Source of the DNA: Pontibacter diazotrophicus
Lineage (GTDB): Bacteria > Bacteroidota > Bacteroidia > Cytophagales > Hymenobacteraceae
Assembly: GCF_003367245.1 (NCBI RefSeq)
Contig: NZ_QRGR01000011.1
Location: 1 to 64,000, forward strand
DNA length: 64,000 nt
Direction of reading: 5' to 3'
In this document: positions 8,673 through 16,804 of the stretch, piece after piece
Position numbering within the stretch: the first letter of the stretch is position 1
How the letters are laid out: each line of letters opens with the position of its first letter
Notes under the pieces: model-generated
The model's input: only the letters and a program-made list of their open reading frames with translations
Told to the model about the DNA's origin: nothing
Database searches by the model: none
Position numbers and translations under genes: made by a program

Positions 8673-10511
8673 ATGAATGATGAGGCACTAACGCCGGAGT
8701 TCTACCATGCACTTGTAACGCAAAGTGCTGCTCTTATTTCAGTGGTAGATAAAACAGGTTTATATAAGTATGTCAGCAAGTCGGCTTTACAACTTGTAGG
8801 ATATCAGCCGGAGGAGCTATTAGGCAAAACAGCTTTAGAGTACATTCATAACGACGATTTGCATGTTATCAAAACAGCCTTTTTGCTGCTGAACACAAAG
8901 AAAGAGGTGGAGGCTCCACCCTTCAGGTACAGAACCAAGAACGGCAACTGGAAGTGGTTAGAGGCCATTTTTACAAACGGAATGGATGATGAGCATGTGA
9001 AAGGCTATGTGATTGATGCACGGGACATAACACTAAAAAAGGAAGCACAAGAAAACCTTGCGAGAGGCCACAGTTTTTATAATTCCTTCCTTCAGAATCA
9101 CCCACATGCCGTCTTCACCTTAACCCCCGGAGGCATTTTTGAGCAGGTAAATTCAAATGTCTGCCGCATTCTTTCTTATAGCAAACAGGAGATTGTAGGT
9201 GAGCATTTCTCTAAATTTATTGCCCCTTCATTTTCTTTTGAGGCTATAAAGGCCTTGAACAAGGCCGGGAACTGCGAGTCCAGCTCTTTAGAGGGGAAAG
9301 TGGTGAACAAGCAAGGGAAGGTAAAGACGCTTAGTTTTACCATTATCCCCATCTGCTCAGACCAGCAGCAAACCGCCACTTTAGGCGTTGCGAAAGACAT
9401 TACCGCTGAAAAAGCTGCACAGAAGGAGCTGGAGAAACTTTCCCTGATTGCCAGCAAAGCGGTCAGTTGTGTGCTGATTACGGACGCTGCAGGTAAAATT
9501 GAATGGGTAAACAGTGAATTTACAAGAGTAACAGGTTACAGCATGCTGGAGTCTCTGGGAAAGAAACCCGGAGAGTTGCTTCAGGGACCAGAGACAGCCC
9601 CTGAGGCCATCGAGGAAATGCACAGGCTGTTTCAGAACAATGAGCCTTTGTCTGTGGAGGTACTTAACTACCGTAAGAATGGGGAGAAATTCTGGTTTCA
9701 TATGGACATTACCCCTATTTTTAATGACGAAAGCAAAGTGTCCCAGTACTTCGCCATTCAGTATGACATCACAGAACGCATAGAAGCGGAGGATAAAATG
9801 CGGCTGCTTTCAGAGGACCTGATCAGGCACAACCGGGAGTTACAGCAGTTTAATTATATTGTTTCCCACAATCTACGTGCACCAGTCGCAAACATTGTTG
9901 GCCTGGTATCACTATTAGAAAACCTGGATGAAAAAAATGAAAGTTTTCTGAAGGTACTAAACAAGCTAAGGCAAACTTCTCTCGGTCTTGACACCGTTAT
10001 CAAGGACCTGGATGAGATTTTGTCACTCCGTGACCTTGACAAAATAGGTAACCAGGAAGAGGTATGTTTAAAATCTGTTTGTGATGAGGTAACCCAAAGC
10101 CTGCAGGACAGAATAGAAGCGCTGGGAGGCATTGTGCAGGTAACGATTCCGGAGGAGGTCTGCCTGAAAGCTAACAGGGCGTATGTTTACAGCATATTTC
10201 ACAACCTGATCTCTAACTCACTAAAATACCGGGACAAAGATAGAGCACCCTTTATTTCTATCAACTACATGACGGAAGACGGGCAACACCTCATTAAAAT
10301 TCAGGACAACGGTATAGGCATCGATCTGGAAAAATTTGGAGGACGCCTGTTCAGACTCTACGGTAAACTTGAAAAGAGGACGGAAGGGCGAGGCATCGGC
10401 TTATACATGGTGAAAGCACAGGTAGAGTCATTAGGCGGAACCATTGACGTAGAGAGCACCCCAGGCACAGGCACTACATTCTATATCCGTATTGCTACAG
10501 ACAAAGGCTAA
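8673..10511 (+). CDS. Multi-PAS sensor histidine kinase (no membrane segment)
   Basis: Soluble hybrid-less histidine kinase of 612 residues. Three PAS domains lie at about 10-120, 133-245 and 257-370. The third has the short-LOV layout (GKKPGELLQGPET), but the flavin-binding Cys position is Pro298, so it cannot form the LOV adduct. The dimerisation/phosphoacceptor helix carries H399 in VSHNLRAPV, a variant common in Bacteroidota. The ATPase domain shows the N box (NLISNSLKY, N515), G1 (DNGIG, 545-549) and G2 (GRGIGLYMV, 572-580). No TM or signal peptide is seen, so it should sense a cytoplasmic signal. No response regulator is adjacent, so its partner is unknown. Confidence 0.9.
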   Translation: MNDEALTPEFYHALVTQSAALISVVDKTGLYKYVSKSALQLVGYQPEELLGKTALEYIHNDDLHVIKTAFLLLNTKKEVEAPPFRYRTKNGNWKWLEAIFTNGMDDEHVKGYVIDARDITLKKEAQENLARGHSFYNSFLQNHPHAVFTLTPGGIFEQVNSNVCRILSYSKQEIVGEHFSKFIAPSFSFEAIKALNKAGNCESSSLEGKVVNKQGKVKTLSFTIIPICSDQQQTATLGVAKDITAEKAAQKELEKLSLIASKAVSCVLITDAAGKIEWVNSEFTRVTGYSMLESLGKKPGELLQGPETAPEAIEEMHRLFQNNEPLSVEVLNYRKNGEKFWFHMDITPIFNDESKVSQYFAIQYDITERIEAEDKMRLLSEDLIRHNRELQQFNYIVSHNLRAPVANIVGLVSLLENLDEKNESFLKVLNKLRQTSLGLDTVIKDLDEILSLRDLDKIGNQEEVCLKSVCDEVTQSLQDRIEALGGIVQVTIPEEVCLKANRAYVYSIFHNLISNSLKYRDKDRAPFISINYMTEDGQHLIKIQDNGIGIDLEKFGGRLFRLYGKLEKRTEGRGIGLYMVKAQVESLGGTIDVESTPGTGTTFYIRIATDKG

Positions 10512-10618
10512 CGTTCAACCTTGCTACTTCACACCAAAATTCCTTTGGCAGTAGAAAGACAAATTCACCTAACGGAATCATAGCCCCTCACCTGTTGTTT
10601 TCAAACAAACAATTGAAA

Positions 10619-10936
10619 ATGAACATCGGCTACAAATTCGACCTGCAACAGACTGACAGGAATGAGAAAGGCATTTATGCCTGCTCCGTATGTGGAACAG
10701 CACTGTTTGCGCCTGAAAAGAAATTTAATTCGGGGTGTGGCTTCCCGAGCTTTTGGGCGCATATTGGGGAGAATGTCAGGCAAAACAAGCTGGACACGTA
10801 TGGCAGGTCGAGAATACAACTCGATTGCAACCAATGCGGTCTGCACCTGGGCCATCTCTTCGAACATACCTTAACCCCCACCCAAGTCAGGTATTGTATC
10901 AATGCAGATGCTATCCAGCTGAAGGAAGTTGCGTGA
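10619..10936 (+). CDS. msrB: Peptide-methionine (R)-S-oxide reductase, MsrB
   Basis: Single-domain MsrB of 105 residues, which reduces methionine-R-sulfoxide in proteins. It has both structural zinc CxxC pairs (22-25 and 70-73), the GCGFPSFW motif (39-46) and the catalytic Cys93 in RYCINAD. I start at the ATG at 10619. A TTG 24 bases upstream is in frame, but the family begins near the chosen Met. It follows the histidine kinase by about 107 bases on the same strand and converges on the DUF4268 gene. It lacks an export signal, so it acts in the cytoplasm. Confidence 0.9.
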   Translation: MNIGYKFDLQQTDRNEKGIYACSVCGTALFAPEKKFNSGCGFPSFWAHIGENVRQNKLDTYGRSRIQLDCNQCGLHLGHLFEHTLTPTQVRYCINADAIQLKEVA

Positions 10937-10956
10937 TGCCGCATCAGGCAAGACAT

Positions 10957-11418
10957 TTACATCAAACTGTCAAAACTATACTTCGCATTACTCCAGAACT
11001 CATCCAGAGAGATAATGCGGGGCTTGAAAAAGGAGATCAGTTGCGGCCAGTCGTCGCGGTTGAACACGTTAACCGGGGCTATTTCCTTATAAATTCTGCT
11101 GATGGTTTTCCCGTTCTCGTCTGTAGTGTGTAGCTGCCACTCCCACTCTTCCCCCAGAGAATCATGCAATACAAACTTGAGTTCTGTAAACTGCTCAAAA
11201 AACAGCTGCTGTATTTCCGGGTCAGGAATTGTGATTTCGATGCCGATAGAAGCAAATTTCTTATCTGCCTGCATTCTGAAATAAACATGCTTCAGTCCTG
11301 TTTTATAGTTTAGCCAGTTCACTTTCACACCATCCGCAGACGGAAGTGGCGCGATGTATTGCCCCAATGTGGTCCAGAAAGCCTGCCGGAGCTGTGACGC
11401 TTCTTCTCTTTTATACAT
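10957..11418 (-). CDS. DUF4268 domain-containing protein
   Basis: Conserved protein of 153 residues that I recognise as DUF4268, a family often seen as stand-alone genes in Bacteroidota and fused to nuclease-like domains elsewhere. Visible marks are an N-terminal FWTTLGQYI block, a VYFRMQADKKFASIGIEI strand region and a C-terminal FFKPRIISLDEFW. No signal peptide or membrane segment. Its biochemical role is unknown. It converges on msrB, with only 20 bases between them. Confidence 0.7.
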   Translation of the reverse strand: MYKREEASQLRQAFWTTLGQYIAPLPSADGVKVNWLNYKTGLKHVYFRMQADKKFASIGIEITIPDPEIQQLFFEQFTELKFVLHDSLGEEWEWQLHTTDENGKTISRIYKEIAPVNVFNRDDWPQLISFFKPRIISLDEFWSNAKYSFDSLM

Positions 11419-11665
11419 GCAGCTAAGTTAATGATTCTGCTGTTAAAGTTCCACAGCAGGTTTCGTGTGATATTGCACTTAGCAAAGTATACTAGCGCCA
11501 CAGGATATAAACCCACTTTAACAGCTGCATTAGACCTTTCACGTTGGCAGCAGCAGCATCTTGTAACTTATCATTTTGCATTGCCGTTCCATATAAGAAA
11601 TTAACCGCTTCCTATATATGATTTTTTTCAGAAGCAACAAGAAGGAAGCACTAAACAACTATAAA

Positions 11666-13123
11666 ATGAAAAAACATGCTATAACCTGTTTCACGGCAGC
11701 TGTATTCTTTCTCTTCAACTCCTGCGCTACAAACCCTGTGACAGGCAGGCGGGAGGTGAGTCTCATGTCGGAACAGCAGGAAATTGCCATGGGGCAGCAA
11801 GCTGATCCGGCCATCATAGCGCAGTTTGGCTTGTATGAAGACCCAGCACTACAGCGCTTCATCTCGGAAAAAGGGCAGGCAATGGCAGCCGTCTCCCACC
11901 GCAGTAACTTAAACTATGAGTTTAAGGTGGTGGACTCACCTGTTATAAATGCTTTTGCTGTGCCTGGCGGCTACGTGTACTTTACCCGGGGTATTATGGC
12001 CCACTTTAACAATGAAGCCCAGTTTGCCGGGGTGTTGGGCCATGAGATTGGCCATATTGCGGCACGCCACTCAGCACAGCAGCAAAGCAAGTCTATTCTG
12101 GCGCAGGTGGGGCTTATTGCCGGTATGGTGCTGGCACCACAACTGGCGCAGTTAGGAGATGCTGCATCACAGGGCTTAGGTCTTTTGTTCCTTAAGTTTG
12201 GCCGTGACGATGAGCGCGAGTCAGACAGGCTGGGCGTTGAGTATTCTTCTAAAATAGGATACGACGCATCAGAGATGGCCGATTTTTTCCTGACGCTGCA
12301 ACGCAAGCAGGAAGACGGAGACCAGGCCGTGCCGTCTTTCTTATCAACGCACCCCAACCCGGCCGACCGTTATGAAACAGTACATGAACTGGCAGCTGAA
12401 TGGAAGCAGCAGCTGAACTTAACAAATGCGCAGGTAAACCGGAACAATTACCTGAAGCTGATTGATGGAATCATTTATGGGGAGGATCCGAAGCAGGGAT
12501 TCGTAGAAAACAACACGTTCTATCATCCGGAGTTGAGATTCAGTTTTCCAATTCCAAGAGGTTGGGAGCATATGAATTCTCCGCAGCAGTTCCAGATGGT
12601 AGCACCAGATGGAAAAGCAATGATGATGCTGACATTGGCTCCGGGCGAAACACTAGAGGCTGCCGCGCAGCAGTTGCTCCAGAACTACGGATTGCAGCCT
12701 TCAGAGTCCAGAAGCGTAACCGTGAACGGTTTACCCGCACTTGCCATTGTGGCTGACCAGCAGGCACAACAAGGACAACAGCAACAGCAACAGCCACTTC
12801 GGGCGCTTATTTACCTCATTCAGTATGGTGGTAATATTTATAGTATGATTGGCGTAAGCAGCCCCGGTGACTTTAACAGCTATGCCCAAACTTTCACAGC
12901 CACCATGCAGAACTTCAGCGAACTTACCGAACCGGATAAACTGAACAGGCAGCCAACGCGCATCAAGATTCAAACAGCACAGCAGGCGGCAACGCTACAA
13001 CAGTTATTCCAGCAATACCAGGTGCCGCAAGCCAGAATGGAAGAACTGGCTGTTCTCAACGGCCTGCAGTTAAGCGATCGTGTAGAGCGGGGAACCATGA
13101 TTAAAGTATTAACCAGTTACTAA
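11666..13123 (+). CDS. M48-family metalloprotease lipoprotein (BepA/LoiP-like)
   Basis: Periplasmic zinc protease of 485 residues from the ATG at 11666, chosen because it places a lipoprotein signal with lipid-acceptor Cys20 (FLFNSC) at the N-terminus; the 16 codons upstream would spoil it. The M48 motif HEIGH is at 126-130, and the third zinc ligand is probably in ERESDRLGVEY. Family members handle outer-membrane protein quality control. A Gln-rich linker (QQAQQGQQQQQQ) follows. The last 50 residues (LQQLFQQYQVPQARMEELAVLNG) look like a LysM-type module for peptidoglycan contact, as in related Bacteroidota proteins. It ends at an exceptionally long perfect terminator hairpin. Confidence 0.9.
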   Translation: MKKHAITCFTAAVFFLFNSCATNPVTGRREVSLMSEQQEIAMGQQADPAIIAQFGLYEDPALQRFISEKGQAMAAVSHRSNLNYEFKVVDSPVINAFAVPGGYVYFTRGIMAHFNNEAQFAGVLGHEIGHIAARHSAQQQSKSILAQVGLIAGMVLAPQLAQLGDAASQGLGLLFLKFGRDDERESDRLGVEYSSKIGYDASEMADFFLTLQRKQEDGDQAVPSFLSTHPNPADRYETVHELAAEWKQQLNLTNAQVNRNNYLKLIDGIIYGEDPKQGFVENNTFYHPELRFSFPIPRGWEHMNSPQQFQMVAPDGKAMMMLTLAPGETLEAAAQQLLQNYGLQPSESRSVTVNGLPALAIVADQQAQQGQQQQQQPLRALIYLIQYGGNIYSMIGVSSPGDFNSYAQTFTATMQNFSELTEPDKLNRQPTRIKIQTAQQAATLQQLFQQYQVPQARMEELAVLNGLQLSDRVERGTMIKVLTSY

Positions 13124-13127
13124 CATA

Positions 13128-13184
13128 GCCTGTGCATCAAAAAAGGGGCTCCAGATTTTGGAGCCCCTTTTTTGATGCACAGGC
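13128..13184. terminator. Bidirectional terminator with a perfect 25-bp stem
   Basis: Positions 13128-13152 pair without mismatch to 13160-13184 around a 7-base loop. The central GC block is flanked by A6/T6 tracts, so it can act on both strands between the convergent M48 and membrane-protein genes. The outer GCCTGTGCATC arms extend the stem beyond what termination needs. Confidence 0.9.
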
Positions 13185-13190
13185 AGCAGC

Positions 13191-13631
13191 TTAATAAGTT
13201 GTTCCGGCCGTTTCGTGGCCATACTTCCTGGATGCATACCACCCCATAAACGTACCCCAGATAACGACATTAAACAGCAACGGCATCAACAAACCTTTTA
13301 CTGTAAAATTGTTGAACAGGGGCTCCCCGATAACCGGGTTCACGACAACCCAAAGCCATAACGAAGGGAGCAAGCCAAAGAGCATACCCTTAAGTATGGT
13401 AGGGTGCTTCACTAGTAAAGTAAAGAGAATGCCCCAAATGCCCCCGCTGATAATAAAGATGATGGCAGCAATGATATGATCCAGGGGCGGATTGGTATCA
13501 AACATCGCATGGTACATATTTACGAAGGCTGGCGCTCCCATTCCGGCGGCCTGCATGATGTACATCACAATGACGAGTATGATGGCACCCAGTGCACCGC
13601 CTATAAAACCTACTGATAGTCTGTTACTCAT
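13191..13631 (-). CDS. Small four-helix membrane protein of unknown function
   Basis: Protein of 146 residues, started at the ATG at 13631 (MSNRLSVGF). It has four predicted TM helices, roughly at 5-27, 54-78, 85-105 and 112-132, joined by short loops, with Gly-rich motifs in helices 1 and 2 (GGALGA, SGGIWG). It resembles small uncharacterised Bacteroidota inner-membrane proteins; I cannot assign a family with confidence. It is monocistronic and diverges from namA across a 350-base gap. Confidence 0.6.
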   Translation of the reverse strand: MSNRLSVGFIGGALGAIILVIVMYIMQAAGMGAPAFVNMYHAMFDTNPPLDHIIAAIIFIISGGIWGILFTLLVKHPTILKGMLFGLLPSLWLWVVVNPVIGEPLFNNFTVKGLLMPLLFNVVIWGTFMGWYASRKYGHETAGTTY

Positions 13632-13981
13632 AGTCTTATGTTTTGATAATTGAACAATCAATTATATTAATATTTAATTTGTACTGAGTTGACAGATACC
13701 GGGTTGTATTATCAGTACTATTAACCATGCCCCCATTTATCTGTAAACCAAATCGGTTATAACTTAGGATTGTCTCTACACATAAGCTTGCAGTAAAGCA
13801 AAAAGGATGGAAAGTTCCAAAAAGAGAATAGTCAGAGGCACAGCAGAAAGTAACAATTAGCAGGATGCTGATAAATAAGGCGCAGGTAAAGCAGGCGATT
13901 TGAAAAGCACGAAATCAAAACAAATTGACATGGAAAATGTATGATAGTATCAGTACTTGAAACTAACAAGCAGAACAAAGC
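13632..13981. other. Divergent intergenic region
   Basis: This region sits between the leftward small membrane protein and rightward namA. AT-rich tracts near 13650-13680 look promoter-like. The 8-mer ATCAGTAC occurs twice, near 13710 and near 13950. No gene or hairpin stands out. Confidence 0.4.
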
Positions 13982-15058
13982 ATGGCCGAATTATTCAGTC
14001 CTCTGACTATAAAAGAGATTACCTTAAGAAACAGAATAGCCGTTTCACCTATGTGCCAGTACTCCAGCGAAGATGGCTTTATCACCGATTGGCACCTGGT
14101 ACACCTGGGTAGCAGGGCTGTGGGCGGTGCCGGCCTTGTAATTGTAGAGGCCACAGCTGTTTCGCCGGAAGGGCGTATTACGCCGGATGATGTGGGCCTT
14201 TGGAAGGAGGAGCATATTGCAGGTCTGCAGCGCATCAATACATTTTTAGAGAGCCAGGGTGCCGTGCCCGGCGTACAGCTGGCGCATGCCGGCAGAAAAG
14301 CCAGCCACAGAAGCCCCTGGAACGGCGGCACTGCCATTGCCCCTTCCGAAGAAAGAGGCTGGCAAACAGTAGCACCCAGCGCCTTGCCCTTTACACCAGA
14401 GGAACCTGTGCCAACAGCCCTGGACGATGCCGGTATCCGAAAGGTAATAGATGACTATCGTGCCGCGACTGAGCGGGCTGTAAGAGCCGGCTTTAAAGTG
14501 GTGGAGATACATGCGGCCCATGGTTACCTGCTGCACGAGTTCTACTCACCACTCAGCAACCAACGCACCGATAGCTACGGAGGTTCTTTCGATAACCGCA
14601 TCCGTCTGCTCCTCGAAGTAACAGAAGCGGTTCAGGAAGTATGGCCGGCAAAATACCCGCTGCTGGTGCGCATCTCCGCTACTGACTGGACCGAAGGCGG
14701 CTGGACCGGGGAGGATTCCATAGCGTTGGCAAGAGTTCTGAAAGAAAAAGGGGTAGACCTGATAGACTGTTCTACCGGCGGAAACGTACCCAAAGCCGAT
14801 ATTCCGGTTGGACCTTTGTACCAGGCCCAGTTTGCGGCAAGTTTGAAGAAGGAAACAGGCATCATGACCGGTGCCGTTGGGATGATAACCACAGCACAAG
14901 AGGCTGAGAATCTTATATCAGAAGGCAAAGCTGATATTGTACTGCTAGCGCGTGAGATGCTGCGCGACCCTTATTTTCCGCTACATGCCGCCCTTGAACT
15001 TGGTGCTGATGTGCCGTGGCCGGTGCAGTATGAGCGGGCTAAGCCGAGAAAGAGGTGA
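13982..15058 (+). CDS. namA: NADPH dehydrogenase of the old yellow enzyme family (NamA/YqjM type)
   Basis: FMN-dependent ene-reductase of 358 residues with a TIM-barrel fold, which reduces activated double bonds, nitro compounds and quinones with NADPH. YqjM-type marks: Cys25 in SPMCQYS, the residue that tunes FMN redox potential in YqjM; the substrate-anion pair H177/H180 in HAAHGYLLHEF with Y182; and LSNQRTDSYGGS with an Arg-rich helix after it. Length matches the family. It is probably monocistronic; the region after it is filled with repeats and a terminator. It fits the other electrophile-handling genes in the window, though it is not linked to them. Confidence 0.9.
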   Translation: MAELFSPLTIKEITLRNRIAVSPMCQYSSEDGFITDWHLVHLGSRAVGGAGLVIVEATAVSPEGRITPDDVGLWKEEHIAGLQRINTFLESQGAVPGVQLAHAGRKASHRSPWNGGTAIAPSEERGWQTVAPSALPFTPEEPVPTALDDAGIRKVIDDYRAATERAVRAGFKVVEIHAAHGYLLHEFYSPLSNQRTDSYGGSFDNRIRLLLEVTEAVQEVWPAKYPLLVRISATDWTEGGWTGEDSIALARVLKEKGVDLIDCSTGGNVPKADIPVGPLYQAQFAASLKKETGIMTGAVGMITTAQEAENLISEGKADIVLLAREMLRDPYFPLHAALELGADVPWPVQYERAKPRKR

Positions 15059-15075
15059 AGGTATCACGACACACG

Positions 15076-15150
15076 TATCAGGTATCTCGACAAAGAAAGT
15101 GAAATACGTATTCCGATACTCCTGTCAGGTATCTCGACGAAGAGATTGAA
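15076..15150. repeat. Two-copy direct repeat (about 27 bases)
   Basis: The sequence TCAGGTATCTCGAC followed by AAAGAAAGTGAA (near 15078-15103) recurs as the same core followed by GAAGAGATTGAA (near 15125-15150). The copies start about 47 bases apart and lie just after the namA stop codon. Nothing suggests a coding function; they look like units of an intergenic repeat family. Confidence 0.6.
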
Positions 15151-15228
15151 TCTGGGAGGACGTAAAACATAATCAGACCCACAGTCACACTCATAGAGGA
15201 GATACTTCTTTCTGTACAACAACAGCCC

Positions 15229-15295
15229 TTGCTTGTACAAGCGAGTCTGGAGACTCGCGCACACTGTGCGGCACGGGATAGATTCCCGCGCCAGA
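15229..15295. repeat. REP-like palindromic intergenic element
   Basis: Closely packed inverted repeats: GCGAGTC-TGGA-GACTCGC at 15241-15258, then CACACTGTGCG, then an imperfect stem around GGGATAGATTCCC. The layout resembles the dispersed hairpin repeats common in intergenic regions of Cytophagales. The family assignment is from memory of such elements, not from a search. Confidence 0.55.
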
Positions 15296-15352
15296 ACTAA
15301 AAGCTCTTTTTGGATTCACTTGGATAGGAGCAGTGTACTTTTGTTTTGCATA

Positions 15353-15390
15353 AAAAAAGCGGCTGAAGAATTATCTCCTCAGCCGCTTTT
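15353..15390. terminator. Intrinsic terminator for the PepSY gene (possibly bidirectional)
   Basis: A 12-bp perfect stem (15355-15366 with 15379-15390) with A- and T-runs on both sides, just beyond the stop codon of the leftward PepSY gene and downstream of the namA region. Confidence 0.85.
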
Positions 15391-15428
15391 CTGTCTTTGT
15401 ATACTGCACATTCGCAGCACCATAAAAC

Positions 15429-16700
15429 TTATGCTGCAGTAGCCACACGCCTCTTTGGCTTCTTTTTCCTTAGCTTATTTATCCAGATAAGAGTACCGGT
15501 AACAGGTAAGCTGGTGGCAAAAAGGCAGGCAATAAAGTATAGTATTTTAGAGAAAGTACCGTATACCTCGCCGAGGTGCAGAGGCTTTATCAGCGATACC
15601 AGCTGTACATTCAGCGGCTTATCGGCAAACATCTCCACCTTCAGGGGCTGCCCGGTATACTGGTTTAGCTGCACCTTGTCCGGGGCAGAAAAAGCAAAGA
15701 AACCAGCGGCTGTTTTAGTCACAACGACAGCGGTGGTATCGTCCTGCGGCAATGCTATTCTGATGTTCCCTTCTTCCGGCATAATGGCATTTGCCCGTGC
15801 GATGTAATCAGCAATACTTAGTGTAGCAGCATCAGCAGTTGAAGGAGGAGTTGAAAGCGGCTTCTCTCCCCTACCCTTAAATACCTCCGCTCCCATCAAA
15901 CTACTTAGTCCATCCCGGTACCACTCAAAAGACCAGCAAAGGCCTGTTATGCTCATAATCAGCAACAATATAGAGGAATAGAACCCGAGCGTGTTGTGCA
16001 GGTCATGGTTTACGCGCTTCCAGTTGGCATCTGTTTTAATCTTGAGGCCCTGTTTCCAGTTCTTCAGTTTTACAGGAAACCAGAGCACCAGCCCTGTAAG
16101 CACCAGGAATACAAAGATAATGGTGGATATGCCCACAATCATTTTACCCACGCCGCCATCAATCAACAACCAGCGGTGCAGTTGCATCATCGTCCGGAAG
16201 AACTCTGTGGCAGGGCCGTCCGTTGTGCCTAACACTTCAGCATTATAAGGGTTTACAAAGTAGGTAGTGGGGCGGCCACCGCCACCTGGTCCGCCGCCAT
16301 GGCCAGCTTGCGCACCTGCTTTGTTTCCGGGAGCGCCCGCGGCTGCTTTGCCTTCTGATGCCTGCTGCTTATCGGCTCCGCGGCCATGACCTCTTTCTTC
16401 ACCTTCACTTTCAGGGGCTACACTTACCCGGTAAGTGCTTTCCCTGTCCTGCGGAATTTCAATGGCAACTATGCTGCCTTTCAGCTCCTTCCCCAGCTGC
16501 TCCTTCAGCGCATCAACCGGAATGGGCCTTGCCTGTGCATCGGCCTCCACATGATACTTAGCAGGCTCTACCAGCGCTTCAATTTCAGAATGAAACGTAT
16601 AGATGGTACCGCTCAGGCAAACAATAAACAGCACGAGACCACTGGCTATGCCGAGCCACAGGTGAATGTCGTTGAAAAGCTTGCGGAAGGTGTATTTCAT
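15429..16700 (-). CDS. PepSY-associated TM-helix protein (putative siderophore-module ferric reductase)
   Basis: Inner-membrane protein of 423 residues from the ATG at 16700 (MKYTFRKLF), which I prefer over an upstream start that adds 18 polar residues. Layout: TM1 about 19-40, a large periplasmic PepSY region, a TM helix near 195-220, another near 245-270, a second periplasmic part and a final TM before a basic tail. His residues in or next to membrane segments (DIHLWLG, HRWLLI, NHDLHNT) fit the heme-binding role proposed for PepSY_TM proteins. A Gly/Ala/His-rich low-complexity insert at about 125-160 is unusual. It follows the TonB receptor by 104 bases on the same strand. In such pairs it is thought to release iron from imported ferric siderophore by reduction; that is inference. 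Confidence 0.85.
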   Translation of the reverse strand: MKYTFRKLFNDIHLWLGIASGLVLFIVCLSGTIYTFHSEIEALVEPAKYHVEADAQARPIPVDALKEQLGKELKGSIVAIEIPQDRESTYRVSVAPESEGEERGHGRGADKQQASEGKAAAGAPGNKAGAQAGHGGGPGGGGRPTTYFVNPYNAEVLGTTDGPATEFFRTMMQLHRWLLIDGGVGKMIVGISTIIFVFLVLTGLVLWFPVKLKNWKQGLKIKTDANWKRVNHDLHNTLGFYSSILLLIMSITGLCWSFEWYRDGLSSLMGAEVFKGRGEKPLSTPPSTADAATLSIADYIARANAIMPEEGNIRIALPQDDTTAVVVTKTAAGFFAFSAPDKVQLNQYTGQPLKVEMFADKPLNVQLVSLIKPLHLGEVYGTFSKILYFIACLFATSLPVTGTLIWINKLRKKKPKRRVATAA

Positions 16701-16804
16701 GATTTGTTTATGAAGTTGTACTGATTCATTTTCTAACATACATGCTGTTGACATTGGCTGTCAGCAGCATGTATGCAAATTTAGAATAATTCTAAATAAA
16801 TATT

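Noticed and set aside
15076..15150. Possible CRISPR array
   Set aside because: Only two imperfect copies, no regular spacer series and no cas genes in the window.
15233..15442. Plus-strand reading frame across the REP-like repeat and terminator
   Set aside because: It runs through palindromes and a terminator hairpin, so coding is unlikely.
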